DNA of 64,000 bases from G963666705 sp963666705 (GCA_963666705.2 CAXXKO010000004.1:124001-188000); one strand, 5' to 3'. Counted from the stretch's first letter, positions 24,979-34,538 are shown. Notes: generated by a model not told the origin, from the letters alone. Translations and numbers: made by a program.

Positions 24979-25297
24979 GGACGGCTCCCATTTCCTCGTG
25001 GTTCATGACAACCACAACTTTGGCACATCGATGCCGTTGGATGGGGCCGTCCACCTCATTAGGAGCGTGGCGCGCCGTGATGCCGGGGCATCACAAGCGG
25101 CGCGCGACGACGTCCGGGGGCCTCGGGGCGCCGCCCGCGGGTTGCTTTTCCCGCCCCCTCGGGGTGTCGGGGATGCTTGACGATGCCCCGGCATCGCCGG
25201 CGCCCCCCTCCTACCGAGGAGACGGGAAAAGCGATCGTATGGCACACGGAATTATGAAAGTGGGTACTAGAGTGGGTCCGATCGAATCGGAACCACT

Positions 25298-26839
25298 CTA
25301 GGCGCCGCGCGAGCCCATGCGGCGGCGCAGCCAGGCAGCCGCACCAACCATGAAGATCGCCCAGTAAACGGCATAGGGAACGATGTTGGGAATGATATAG
25401 CGGTCGTTGCCGAGCCAGCCGCCCATGAAGGGGTGGTAGAGCATCAGCAGAGTGAGAAGCACGTGCACGGCGCCTGGAACCGGGGCGGCGGAGGCCGCGG
25501 GGCGGCGGGGCCACAGACGCCGCCCGGCCATGAGCCAGCCGAGGAGCACCGGGGCGAGCACCAGAAGGGAAAACGCGGCGATCAGCGGCAGGAGCGAGAG
25601 CCTGTAGGACCACTGGGCGCGTTGGAGCGCGGGGTCGGTGGATTTGTAAATCTGGCTATAGATGAAGTGGAAATGGAAGGGATTGAGATGGCCCGTGGCC
25701 CGCGCCATGTGCCAGCCGACCACCTTCGCCGTCAGCAGGGGATGCTCGGCGAAGACGTCGAGCGCGAGCGCCTGTGCCGCTTGGTTGAAGGCCCGCTCGT
25801 GGGCCCGGATGTCCGCTGGATCGCCGCTTTGCGCCGGCCCGATCGATGCCGCCACCCGGCCCGAAAGCTCGACGCCGATTTCCTTCACCGCCGGGGCGTT
25901 GATGAGATCGCCCATGGACAGGGCGGGATTTCGGTCCAGCGCGATGACCCGGGTGGCGATGTACTGCATGGGATCGTTGCGGGCCTGGCCGGGCAGGACG
26001 CTGAATATCCCGCCCGCGGCGAGGTTGTAGGTGCCGAGTGCCGCGAGAACGACCGCATAGCCGCCCAGGAGGAAAGCCGCCGCGGCCAAGCGCCCACGGA
26101 CGCCGCGGCCGGCGCCGACGAACAGGGTCGCGATTCCGAAGGCCGCTGGTAGCAGGATGGAGATCGGCTTGTAGAGATAGAGGACCCCGAGGAGGAGGCC
26201 GAGACCGATCCAGCGCGCCGCGCGTCCCGCCTGTCCCGCCCCGCCTTGGGGATAGGCGGCCCGGATCCAGAATGCGACCGCCAACATGAGCAGGCCGAAA
26301 TAGACGCTCTCGGTCATGAGCGCGGCGGCGTACTGCGCGTTGGTCGGCTCGACAGCCAGGAAGAGGGCCGCAACGAGGGGGAGAGAGCCCGGCAACTCGC
26401 GTCGGAGCGCCAGATAGAAGACCGCCAGGCAGGCCGCGAAGAAGGCCGCCTGGAACAACAACAAGCCCGTCACCGCCCCGACCGGGATGCGGCCATCGGG
26501 CTCGAGCCCGATGCTGCCGCCGAGCCGGCCGTAAAGCGCGATGAGTCGCGGGTAGAGGAAGGGCCCCATCGCCGAATCGACGATCCAGGAGCCGGTGCGC
26601 TCCACCTCCGCGCGGATGCGGACCGCCTCGGCGAAATACTTGCCGGCATCGGACTTGATCATGGCATGGACAGGGACATCGGGCGCGGCGTCGGTGATCG
26701 TCTCGTACCGGTCGTACGCGCCGAGGAAGCCGGCGATGAATGCGAGCCGGACGACGAGGGCGACGGCGAAGACGAGGAGCGCCGGACGGAGAAACGTGCC
26801 CCGGCCGCCTGGTTCCCGGACCGGCGCCGTCACCGTCAT
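25298..26839 (-). CDS. GT39-like polyprenyl-phosphate-sugar glycosyltransferase
   Basis: 513 residues with about eleven hydrophobic helices. After the first helix, a loop with YDRYETITDAAPDVPVHAMI and SDAGKYFAEAVRIR carries acidic residues expected for lipid-sugar transferases. FLAVEPTNAQYAAALMTESV is the second conserved loop. The substrate is unknown. Its ATG overlaps the stop of the upstream sulfotransferase (ATGA), so the sugar it adds may be part of the same glycan that is sulfated. Confidence 0.72.
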   Translation of the reverse strand: MTVTAPVREPGGRGTFLRPALLVFAVALVVRLAFIAGFLGAYDRYETITDAAPDVPVHAMIKSDAGKYFAEAVRIRAEVERTGSWIVDSAMGPFLYPRLIALYGRLGGSIGLEPDGRIPVGAVTGLLLFQAAFFAACLAVFYLALRRELPGSLPLVAALFLAVEPTNAQYAAALMTESVYFGLLMLAVAFWIRAAYPQGGAGQAGRAARWIGLGLLLGVLYLYKPISILLPAAFGIATLFVGAGRGVRGRLAAAAFLLGGYAVVLAALGTYNLAAGGIFSVLPGQARNDPMQYIATRVIALDRNPALSMGDLINAPAVKEIGVELSGRVAASIGPAQSGDPADIRAHERAFNQAAQALALDVFAEHPLLTAKVVGWHMARATGHLNPFHFHFIYSQIYKSTDPALQRAQWSYRLSLLPLIAAFSLLVLAPVLLGWLMAGRRLWPRRPAASAAPVPGAVHVLLTLLMLYHPFMGGWLGNDRYIIPNIVPYAVYWAIFMVGAAAWLRRRMGSRGA

Positions 26840-27876
26840 GATCCGCGATTCACGCCCGTGGTGGCCACATCGTCCCGCTCGAGGCGTGCGAGACGGGTAT
26901 TGATGCGCGCGCGCAACGCCGAATCCGCATGCCGCTCCGAGGGGGCAACCGGCGCGGGCCGAACGCGGAGGGCCTCGCGGGGGAGGCCGAGGCTCGCGGC
27001 AATTCGGGTGTTGAGATCCTCGAGATGGGATGTGGGATCGGCGCAGAAGAGCTCGTAATCGACGATGGCGACCCGCTCGGCCGGGATCGCCGCGAGCTCG
27101 CCCGCGACCACCTTCTCCAATTCATGCTGCTGGCGGCAAGCGGCCTCCAAGGGATCGCCATCCGCTTTGCCCGGGAAGTTCGGATAGGGCTTCAGACCCC
27201 AGAGAATCGATTCGTCGCCGAAGAAATCCCTGTTCGCGCGCAGGACGGAGGCGACGACGAAAGCCGGGTCGCGCCGCGCGACGACGAAAAAGGCATTGGG
27301 AAAGAGGTCGTTGAGGAGCGAAAGGACGAGGAGGTTGCGATTGTTCTTGGCCACCATCACCATGCCATAGGCACGGTGGAGGCCACGAAAGTACGCGCGC
27401 ATATCGCGGCCCGCCGCGTCCCCGATCGCGCGCCGAGGGTTATAGTGATCGCGACCGAACCAGCGATCCCAGACCTCGTAACAGTCGCTGACGCCAAAGA
27501 GGCCCGTGGCATAGCCGTAGAAGTTCCGCTGCCGCGCGCCGCCGCCCGGCCGATAGAGGCGGCGGCCCAGGCGATGGGCGAAGTAACGCGAGCGCGGAAA
27601 GATCGCGGCGAGGTTGGCGAGCGGCATCAACGGCAACGCGGCCGTCAGCATCTGGGCGACGAAGGTGGAGCCGCTCCGGTGGATGCTGACCACCAGCACG
27701 ATCGGTACGGGCTCGGCCCCCTCGTTCGGGTGCCGTCGCCGCTCGATCACCGACAGCATGAGATCGAACGGGCGGGCCAGGAGCTGCAACAGCTTCAGCC
27801 ACAGGACGTAATAGGCCGAGCGGTCGCCGCTCCTCAGAATACTCAGCAAAATGAAGAGGTTCTTGCGCGGGTTCAT
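26836..27876 (-). CDS. Sulfotransferase family protein
   Basis: 346 residues. VLVVSIHRSGSTFVAQML (around residue 60-77) is the 5'-phosphosulfate-binding loop, and FFVVARRDPAFVVASVLRAN is the 3'-phosphate-binding RxxxxxxxS-type segment of PAPS-dependent sulfotransferases. Enzymes of this type move sulfate from PAPS to a sugar hydroxyl or amine. ATP sulfurylase and APS kinase genes in this window (42.9-44.5 kb) could supply PAPS. Cytosolic or membrane-proximal. Confidence 0.82.
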   Translation of the reverse strand: MNPRKNLFILLSILRSGDRSAYYVLWLKLLQLLARPFDLMLSVIERRRHPNEGAEPVPIVLVVSIHRSGSTFVAQMLTAALPLMPLANLAAIFPRSRYFAHRLGRRLYRPGGGARQRNFYGYATGLFGVSDCYEVWDRWFGRDHYNPRRAIGDAAGRDMRAYFRGLHRAYGMVMVAKNNRNLLVLSLLNDLFPNAFFVVARRDPAFVVASVLRANRDFFGDESILWGLKPYPNFPGKADGDPLEAACRQQHELEKVVAGELAAIPAERVAIVDYELFCADPTSHLEDLNTRIAASLGLPREALRVRPAPVAPSERHADSALRARINTRLARLERDDVATTGVNRGS

Positions 27877-27905
27877 GCCGTGTGGACCTGGTTGGCCGGT
27901 ACCGT

Positions 27906-28793
27906 CTAGCCGGCGCCCGGATAAGCATATTCCCGGATGTCCCTGTCGAGGAGCCGGAACAAGGCCTGGTTGGATTCGCCGTAGGCGGCTTCGATAACCG
28001 GCTTCTGTGACTCCGTCTCAATCTCGGCCAAGCCGCTAACGGCCTCTGGCACGAGGCCGCTCACCACCCCGATTCCTATGGTTTTCCACTTGCGTAGGCG
28101 TCGCCGCCGGTCGGACGCCACAGCCACGCTCGGATGGTTGAAGGGCAATCGATCCAGGCCCCGACTCACCAACAGCATAATTCGAATCGCGAGGTCCGAT
28201 GAACGCTCCTTCAACACGTCGTTTGTCACCCCGATCTCGATGTCGTAGGGGATTTTGATGAAGTCGCAGAAGCGCTTGATGAAGCCGGTGTGATCGCGCT
28301 GTAGATCCTCGTAGAGCATGACCAGAACCGATTCGGCACCGAACAGATCGCGGTAGGTCCTGACTACGCGGTGGAAGTCGAACTTGCCGTTGGCCACGAC
28401 CTTTCCGACGTACTCGACGTAGCTTTCGGTCCCACCGCCCTTGACATGAAGAAAGTAGAACGAGGGAATGATGGTGAACTGGGACCGGATGCTGAGCAGA
28501 ATTTTGGCATCCGGACAGAGCGCCTTGATGCGCGCCGCTACTTGCGGTCGATCCTCGAGAGTATCGCCGCACATGCCGTTATGGGATTCGATGATGACCG
28601 GGGCCTCAACGTGAGCCGGGTTCATCGCCATGTAATGTTCCGGGCCGCATGCGAATTCCTCGGCATTGATGAAGAAGGAGGCGGTTCCCCGCAGGTGTAT
28701 ATAATCGCCGTAGGCCGGAAAGACGGCTTGCTGGAGAAAAGTGCTCCCCGTCCGCTGATAGCCGATGTGGAAAAAACACGCGGCCTCCACCAC
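27906..28793 (-). CDS. Sulfotransferase-like protein
   Basis: 295 residues from GTG 28793. CFFHIGYQRTGSTFLQQAVF at the very N-terminus is the PAPS-binding loop, and AKILLSIRSQFTIIPSFYFL is the second PAPS segment. LVMLYEDLQRDHTGFIKRFC is typical of family members. The start immediately follows the stop of the methyltransferase-GT2 gene, so they are one operon. Its base composition appears lower in G+C than its neighbours, suggesting transfer. Confidence 0.78.
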   Translation of the reverse strand: MVEAACFFHIGYQRTGSTFLQQAVFPAYGDYIHLRGTASFFINAEEFACGPEHYMAMNPAHVEAPVIIESHNGMCGDTLEDRPQVAARIKALCPDAKILLSIRSQFTIIPSFYFLHVKGGGTESYVEYVGKVVANGKFDFHRVVRTYRDLFGAESVLVMLYEDLQRDHTGFIKRFCDFIKIPYDIEIGVTNDVLKERSSDLAIRIMLLVSRGLDRLPFNHPSVAVASDRRRRLRKWKTIGIGVVSGLVPEAVSGLAEIETESQKPVIEAAYGESNQALFRLLDRDIREYAYPGAG

Positions 28794-30266
28794 TCAAAAT
28801 GCCTTCAGCTTGCGGTAGGCGAAGACGACCATGCGCAGGAGCAGCCAGCCATGCCGGAAACGCGAGATCTGGGTCGTGCCGTAGCCGCGGCTGGCGTAGC
28901 GGATGGGCACCTCGGCCACCTTGAGGTTGAGCTTGCTGGCCCCGAAGATGAGGTCGAAGTCGCCGAAGGGGTCGAAATCGCCGAAATAGCCGCGGCCCGC
29001 GGCGATGCGCTCGTAATGGGCGCGGCGCAGGACCTTGGTGCCGCACAGGGTGTCGGTGAAGCGCTGGTTGAGGAGGTAGGAGAACAGGAGCGAGAAGATG
29101 TGGTTGGCCAGCAGGTTGAGGAAGCGCATGGCCTGGTCTTCCATGGGATAGACCAGGCGCGAGCCGTTGATGAACTCGCCCTTGCCCGCGCGGAGCGCGC
29201 GGTAGAACTTGGGCAGCTGCTCAGGCGGGACGGTCATATCGGCGTCGAGGATCATGAGCACGTCGCCCCGCGCCGCGGCGAAGCCCTTGCGCACGGCATC
29301 GCCCTTGCCCTTGCCCTCCTGGTCCAGAAGCTTGATGTCGCGGTCGGGGTAGGCGGCGATCACCCGCTCGATCTCCTCGGCCGTGCCGTCCTGGCTGTGG
29401 CCCTCGACGAACAGGATCTCGATATCGGGGGAGAAGTCCGGCAGGCGCCGGACCAGGGGCTCTATATTGCCCTTCTCGTTGCGCGCGGGCACGAGGACCG
29501 TGGCCGAGAGAGGGGCGCCTTCCGCGGGCGCATGGCGCATCGAGCGCGCGATCACGTAGTTGCGTATGCAGAGCCGGCGCAGGAGCGGCAGGGGCGCGAG
29601 GAAGCGGTTGACGAGGGTGCCGAGGCCGAACATGCGCCGCGGCAGGAGCTGGCGCCACTCGCGCTTGACCAGGTCGAAATCGGCGAGGCCGAGGAGGCCG
29701 GCGATATCGTCGAGGCGGAGCCAGTTCTGGGACGGAGTCGGCGCCTTGAGGCCGAAGGCCTCGGCGAGCTTGAGCACCGGCTCCCACAGCCGCGAGTGAT
29801 AGGCGACGATGACCCGGGTGTCGGGCGTACAGAGAGCGTGGAGGCTGGCGAAGGCCGCCTCGATGTCCTCGAGGACGCCGATGGTGTCCGAGAGAATGAT
29901 GACGTCGAAGGGGCCGCCAAGGGATTGAAGGGTGCTAGGGTCCTCGGCGTCGCCGACCGCGAGCTCGAGCTCGGGGTGGCTCGCATGGGCGAGCGCGACC
30001 ATGCGCTCGCTCAAGTCGAGCCCGACCCCCCGCGCGGGCCTGAGCGCGGCGAGCAGATCGCCCGTGCCGCAGCCGAGCTCGAGCACCCGCAGACCCTCCG
30101 GGACGAGAAAGCGCATATAGCGCTTGTCCTCGTCGTGAAAGTAAGGGTTGCGCGTCTTCCAACGAGGCTGTTCGGGCGCCAGCCGGTCGGCGAGGTCGCG
30201 GATGGCCCGCTTGCGCGCCGAGAGTTCGACCGTCGCCGCTTCCGAATGCAGGCGAAGTGGCGTCAC
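28794..30266 (-). CDS. Fusion of SAM methyltransferase and GT2 glycosyltransferase
   Basis: 490 residues from GTG 30266. Residues 1-210 are a class I methyltransferase (LRVLELGCGTGDLLAAL, GLDLSERMVALAH). Residues 230-490 are a GT2 enzyme of the dolichyl-phosphate-mannose-synthase type: ATVLVPARNEKGNIEPLV, EILFVEGHSQDGTAEEIERV, and ILDADMTVPPEQLPKFYRAL with the DAD metal motif. It probably makes a polyprenyl-phosphate sugar for the GT39 enzymes nearby. Known as a natural fusion in several bacteria. Confidence 0.85.
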   Translation of the reverse strand: MTPLRLHSEAATVELSARKRAIRDLADRLAPEQPRWKTRNPYFHDEDKRYMRFLVPEGLRVLELGCGTGDLLAALRPARGVGLDLSERMVALAHASHPELELAVGDAEDPSTLQSLGGPFDVIILSDTIGVLEDIEAAFASLHALCTPDTRVIVAYHSRLWEPVLKLAEAFGLKAPTPSQNWLRLDDIAGLLGLADFDLVKREWRQLLPRRMFGLGTLVNRFLAPLPLLRRLCIRNYVIARSMRHAPAEGAPLSATVLVPARNEKGNIEPLVRRLPDFSPDIEILFVEGHSQDGTAEEIERVIAAYPDRDIKLLDQEGKGKGDAVRKGFAAARGDVLMILDADMTVPPEQLPKFYRALRAGKGEFINGSRLVYPMEDQAMRFLNLLANHIFSLLFSYLLNQRFTDTLCGTKVLRRAHYERIAAGRGYFGDFDPFGDFDLIFGASKLNLKVAEVPIRYASRGYGTTQISRFRHGWLLLRMVVFAYRKLKAF

Positions 30267-30277
30267 GTCGCTTATGA

Positions 30278-31249
30278 TTACTCTCCTCGTACGCGGCCCG
30301 CCTCGGCGACGAATGCCCGCTTCTCGCGGCGGTCACTCATAAGCCAAAGCAGCCCACCCGGCAACCCGACGGCAATCAGCAGCAGGCCGAACAGAACGGA
30401 CACGACGAGCGCGTCGGCGGCCGGCACGCCCACATAGCCGAAGGCCACCACCATGGCCCCCTCGCGCACGCCCCAGCCGGCCACCGAGATCGGCACGAAA
30501 GCGACCACGATGATGGGCGGGGTCAGGATCAAGCAGTTGACGAGGCCCAGATCCACCCCGATGGCCCAGCCTAGAGTGTAGACTGCGGCCGCGCTGATCA
30601 GGAGCACGAAAAATGATAGAACAAGAACGCGAGAGGCCGGCCGCGGCGTGAGGAAGAGGCGCCGGGCGTCGCCCGAGAGGTCGAGGATGGCACGGGTCGC
30701 CCGCCAGCGTTCGAGGAGGGGGGAGAGGCGCCGCGGCACGAAGAGCACGACCGCGTAGCCCGCGAGGCCGATGCCCACAACCAGAACGAGGCTCCAGCGC
30801 GCAACCGTGTCCGGCACCAGGGAAAAGAGGGCCGGCAGGGTCACCACGATTACCATGAGAATGATCAGAAGGCCGGACAGACGGTCGAGCAGCACGCCCG
30901 AGACAGCCTTGCCCAGGCCCACGCCGAGCCGGCTGGAAAGCCATACCCGGAAAGCATCCCCACCGACGGTCGAGGGCAGCGTCTGGTTGAAGAAGACGCC
31001 GATGAAGTAGATACGCATGATGGGCCAGTAGTCGAGCACCGTATCGAGCGTGGCCAGCACGCTCCGCCAACGCTGCCCCGCCAGCATGACCTGGACGAAA
31101 AGCAGCAACGCCGCGAGCAGGATCGGACCAGAGGACAGACGCTCCAACCGCTCGAACACCGGCTCTACCTCGATCCGGTCCAGGAGCAACCAAACCAGGA
31201 GCACTGAGATCGCCACCTTGATCGCGAAGGTCAGCCTGCGCTTGAGCAT
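30278..31249 (-). CDS. Lysylphosphatidylglycerol synthase TM-domain / flippase-like membrane protein
   Basis: 323 residues, paralog of 20456-21433. The shared hallmarks are GVFFNQTLPSTVGGDAFRVW and VPISVAGWGVREGAMVVAFG, with about eight hydrophobic helices. It is the first gene of the minus-strand module with the methyltransferase-GT2 fusion, two sulfotransferases and a GT39 enzyme. The repeated pairing of this family with GT39 enzymes suggests a role in moving or presenting lipid-linked sugar. Confidence 0.82.
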   Translation of the reverse strand: MLKRRLTFAIKVAISVLLVWLLLDRIEVEPVFERLERLSSGPILLAALLLFVQVMLAGQRWRSVLATLDTVLDYWPIMRIYFIGVFFNQTLPSTVGGDAFRVWLSSRLGVGLGKAVSGVLLDRLSGLLIILMVIVVTLPALFSLVPDTVARWSLVLVVGIGLAGYAVVLFVPRRLSPLLERWRATRAILDLSGDARRLFLTPRPASRVLVLSFFVLLISAAAVYTLGWAIGVDLGLVNCLILTPPIIVVAFVPISVAGWGVREGAMVVAFGYVGVPAADALVVSVLFGLLLIAVGLPGGLLWLMSDRREKRAFVAEAGRVRGE

Positions 31250-31330
31250 GAGGCGGGATCGATGTCCGGAGCTGCGATTGCGCGGTTCATTAGCAGCTTT
31301 GACGCTTTCGCCGCAACCGCGGCGATCCGC

Positions 31331-32493
31331 TCACCCATCCCCCTCACGGGCCGGCATGGTACCGGGCAACGCGGCGAAGGCGTCCCAGGCGATGTCGGGA
31401 TAGAAACGGTGCCCGCCGGGGCCCGGCACGGCGCGAATGCGATCAGCGGCATCATGCGCGCGATAGACGCCCGCGGCGGACGACACCACTTCCTCCGCTT
31501 GGTCGAACGGGAAGATATGGTCCGAGCGCCCGGCGATAGCGAGGAATGGGCGCGGCGCGCAAAGCGCCACCACATCATCGAACTCGAGCCAGTTGAGAAT
31601 GCCGGGCACGGTATTCTGACCCTCGGGGTCGGGCCGGCTGGCTATGCTCACCCCCATGAGGGCGGTGCATCCGCTGGCCAGCACGCCGCCGATCCGTGTG
31701 TCCATGGCGCCGGCAAACACAGCCGTCGTGCCGCCCGCGGAATTGCCCATGACATGGATGGCCGCGGGATCGATCTCTACCTCGGCACCACCGGCCAGGA
31801 GCCAATCGACGACCACCGAGACATCGCTCGCGCGCGTACCGACGAGACTGCGCCCGAAGAGAAGGCTGTGGTGAAAGGCCGTCGCGCACGGGCCTTCCCG
31901 GCCCAGGGTAAGCTTGCGTTCGGTCCGCTCGCCAAAGCAGGATTGCTCCACACAAACCGCCAGATAGCCACGGTCCACGGCCTGGCGGGCATAGTCACCC
32001 CCGGCCGCGATCTTGAGCGGGTCGGCCGGCATGCGAACACCGCCCCAAGCGAGGTGGATGCCGGCATTGGTGCCGTGAAGACAGATCATCACCGGCAGGG
32101 GGCCGGCGGCATCGGGCCGCGAGACCACATGAACCGGCACATCGAGTCCAGGACCCGCGGCGAGATAGCACTGGCGGCGGCGGAGGCCGCCGGGGAGGGC
32201 ATGGTCGTTTGCCTCGCGCGCCCGAACCGGCCCTTCCATGCGCCTGTATCCCGATAGCTCGACGAGTTTCGCGCGCGCCTTTTCTTGCCATGCGACCACG
32301 TCGCCGGCCCCCCCGCGGCCCGCCACGATAGTGCCAGGGGCGGCGCCTCGAGAGCGGCGAAATGCGCTTCGCTCGGGCTGAGGGCCAGCCCCGCCGGTGG
32401 TGGCGGGAACGGATCGAATCGACCGGTGAAGGCGATCGAAAGCCGGCGCTTGAGCGCGAGGCGCTTGGGTTGAATATATGGTGGCAAGCCCAC
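31331..32493 (-). pseudogene. Alpha/beta-hydrolase (acetyl-xylan-esterase-like) gene with a frameshift
   Basis: The N-terminal part from GTG 32493 (MGLPPYIQPKRLALKRRLSI...) runs to AAGG, then shifts frame at the G7 run at 32308-32314. The other frame continues AGDVVAWQEKARAKLVELSG and includes the esterase-like PVMICLHGTNAG, the nucleophile elbow IHVMGNSAGGT and late FLAIAGRSDHIFPF plus GPGGHRFYPDIAWD. Adding one G joins the parts into about 387 residues. Either a true break or a homopolymer error. A glycan de-acetylation role is only suggested by family and place. Confidence 0.7.
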
Positions 32494-32511
32494 GAAAGCC
32501 CCTCCGGCCGC

Positions 32512-33426
32512 TCAGACCGGCCACTGGGAGGGGTCGAGCACGTTGTCGGGCAATCCCTCGCCGAGCCGGGACAACCTCTCCAACAGCGTCGGCTCCAGCG
32601 GAGCGGCGCGCGCGGCGGCGAGGGAGCCCTCCAATTGCGTCCGCGTGTAGGCACCCACCACAACCGAGTCGATCTCGGCCCGGGCGCGGAGGAAACCGAG
32701 CGCGAGCGTCGCAATGTCGCGGCCTGCCTCGGCCGCCAGCGCGCGTAGGCGCCGCAAGGCCGGCGCCGCCGCCCGGAGATGGCCGGGCAAGGTGTCGGGA
32801 TCCATGAACAGGACCCCCTGCAGAAAGGCGCTGCGGGTGAAGACCACCACCCCGCGCGCCCGGCAGCGTTCCAACGCGCCGGAGCACAGCAACCGGGTGT
32901 CCAAAAGGCTAGCCGGGAGCTGGATCAGCGCCACGCCCTCGACATCGAGGGCGCGGTCGAGCTGTTCGGCGCTGTAGACGGAGGCCCCGAAGGCGCCCAG
33001 CCGGCCCGCCGCGACCAATTCGCCGAGGGTCCGAACAACATCGGGACGCCGCAGATCGGCCGCCCGGTGGGCGAGGTAGCCGTCGAGGGCCGTCACGCCG
33101 AGGGCCGCTCGGGAGCATTCGAAATGTCGGACGAGCGCCGCGGCCGGGTCCGCGTCCGAGCTCAAGTCGGGGAACTTGGACACCAAGACCGGCCACCCGC
33201 CACCGGCCGCGCGCCATGCCCCGATCCGGGCCTCCGCCGCGCCATAGGCGCGCGCACTATCGAAACACCGGATACCGCCGCACCAGGCCGCGTCCATCAT
33301 TGCCGCCGCTTCGGATTCAGGCGGCGTCTCGGCCGGGCCGGTGATGCCGTAGGGCATGCCGAGCTGCACCGTCCCGAGCGTGAGAGGAGACAAGCGGTCA
33401 CGGGGGAAACCCGGCGTGAGGCCCAC
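32512..33426 (-). CDS. Aldo/keto reductase family protein
   Basis: 304 residues from GTG 33426 (VGLTPGFPRDRLSPLTLGTV); the start is uncertain because the frame is open upstream to 33558. LGTVQLGMPYGITG, GIRCFDSARAYGAAEARIG (catalytic D and Y), and VLVSKFPDLSS (catalytic K) match the AKR barrel; the usual catalytic His region reads GYLAHRAADLR. It would reduce a sugar or small aldehyde with NADPH. AKRs of this kind occur in nonulosonate and polysaccharide loci. Confidence 0.78.
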   Translation of the reverse strand: MGLTPGFPRDRLSPLTLGTVQLGMPYGITGPAETPPESEAAAMMDAAWCGGIRCFDSARAYGAAEARIGAWRAAGGGWPVLVSKFPDLSSDADPAAALVRHFECSRAALGVTALDGYLAHRAADLRRPDVVRTLGELVAAGRLGAFGASVYSAEQLDRALDVEGVALIQLPASLLDTRLLCSGALERCRARGVVVFTRSAFLQGVLFMDPDTLPGHLRAAAPALRRLRALAAEAGRDIATLALGFLRARAEIDSVVVGAYTRTQLEGSLAAARAAPLEPTLLERLSRLGEGLPDNVLDPSQWPV

Positions 33427-33796
33427 CGCCGTTCCGTTGGCATCCGGGTTGTTGGAAACCTCAACCAGGTCAGGCTCCTCCCGCAACCTCTCTCCGCCGC
33501 CACGACGGCGCCGGCCGAAACCACTGCCGCCCCGCCGGCGCGCACACCCCAATCCCAAGCGGCAGAGCTCGGTCGCGGCCGAAACCCACGGCCCGAGCCT
33601 TCGTCGTGCCGTTGTTGCTTGCTTCTACGACATTCGAGGCTACAATCCCACCGCGTTCGAGAGCCGGGATCGCGAAGCGGTCGCGGCTCTCTTAAGACGT
33701 GAGTGATTGATGTATTTACTTGTATAGCGGGTAGACAGCGGCGGCAAGAGAGTGGTACCGCGCGGTCACTATCTCGCTACCGGAGGCTGAATTCAC
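33427..33796. other. Intergenic gap between divergent genes
   Basis: No supported gene. The left half is a possible N-terminal extension of the AKR frame; the right half has lower G+C and one possible promoter toward the methyltransferase. Confidence 0.5.
33619..33646 (+). promoter_or_regulatory. Candidate promoter for the 33797 methyltransferase
   Basis: TTGCTT at 33619-33624 and TACAAT at 33641-33646 are separated by 16 bp, a reasonable sigma-70-like pair in a non-coding gap. Spotted by eye only. Confidence 0.3.
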
Positions 33797-34531
33797 ATGA
33801 AGGAGAAGATTCTCCTATTTCTGCGCGGGCCGTACAATTCGGTCCGCTACCGTTTTATCCACCTGCCCAAGGAATGGCTGACCTACATCTTCCGTTTTCG
33901 CCTTCTCGGCCATAGCTGGATCGATTTCTACGCCGCGCGGCTCGACTCCTCCGTCGTGATCGACCGCCCCCTCAAGGATGCCTATATCGCCCGCGGCCAG
34001 GCGTTGTTCGAATACATAAAGGCCCACGGCCTCAAGCCCGAGCATAGCTTCCTCGATTATGGCTGCGGCGTCCTTCGCACGGCGCTGCCGCTCATCCAAT
34101 ACCTGGACGATGGCAACTACGTGGGCGTGGACATCTCGGGCGAACGGCTGAAGAAGGGTCGGTTCTTTCTGCATCAGAACGGCGTCGAGGACGAGCGTTA
34201 CCGTGTGTTCAAGATTTCAGACTGCCGGCTGCGTGAGCTGGCCGAGTACCGGTTCGATTTCATTTGGGCCATGTCGGTGATCAACCATATGCCGGCCAAA
34301 GACATTCGGACCATGCTCGAGGCCATGCGTGACTTGCTGGCGGCGGACGGGCAGTATTTGTTCGTCTTCGACGTCGCCGACCGGCCCTACCGATTGCGGA
34401 TCAAGGATTGGTGGCATGACGAAGCGACCATGCGCCGATGGTGCGAGGAGGCCGGCTTCGCATTCGAGATCCTCCCCGATTACCAGGAGGAGGCGGATTT
34501 CGTACGCATGGCGCGTGTCACGATTCCCTAG
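33797..34531 (+). CDS. Class I SAM-dependent methyltransferase
   Basis: 244 residues. SFLDYGCGVLRTALPLIQYL is motif I, YVGVDISGERLKKG motif post-I, and FDFIWAMSVINHMPAKDIRT the motif II region. The N-terminus is basic and aromatic. The gene's stop lies 7 bp before the left end of an IS256 element. G+C is visibly lower than in the core genes, so it may be transferred. The substrate is not visible; a sugar or lipid in the same locus is likely. Confidence 0.78.
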   Translation: MKEKILLFLRGPYNSVRYRFIHLPKEWLTYIFRFRLLGHSWIDFYAARLDSSVVIDRPLKDAYIARGQALFEYIKAHGLKPEHSFLDYGCGVLRTALPLIQYLDDGNYVGVDISGERLKKGRFFLHQNGVEDERYRVFKISDCRLRELAEYRFDFIWAMSVINHMPAKDIRTMLEAMRDLLAADGQYLFVFDVADRPYRLRIKDWWHDEATMRRWCEEAGFAFEILPDYQEEADFVRMARVTIP

Positions 34532-34538
34532 GTGGGTG

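Larger units (their letters stand above)
23700..25058 (-). mobile_element. IS110-family element, IS1111-like
   Basis: About 1.36 kb. Perfect 11-bp subterminal inverted repeats GTGGACGGCCC (23702-23712) and GGGCCGTCCAC (25044-25054) lie a few bases inside the ends, as in the IS1111 subgroup. The transposase reads on the minus strand, leaving about 235 bp of non-coding DNA after its stop and about 70 bp before its start. No obvious target duplication was found beyond a possible TA. Confidence 0.82.
23640..25270. mobile_element. MITE copy 3, interrupted by an IS110/IS1111-type element
   Basis: The left part 23640-23699 and the right part from about 25059 to 25270 together rebuild one MITE in the same orientation as copy 1, flanked by CTAG at 23640-23643 and 25267-25270. 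The break falls in the MITE sequence CCGGCTA/GGAG. It again lies between convergent genes. Confidence 0.85.

Noticed and set aside
28371..30437. 688-codon plus-strand open frame
   Set aside because: Runs antisense across a sulfotransferase and the methyltransferase-GT2 fusion, both with clear motifs; no family features of its own.
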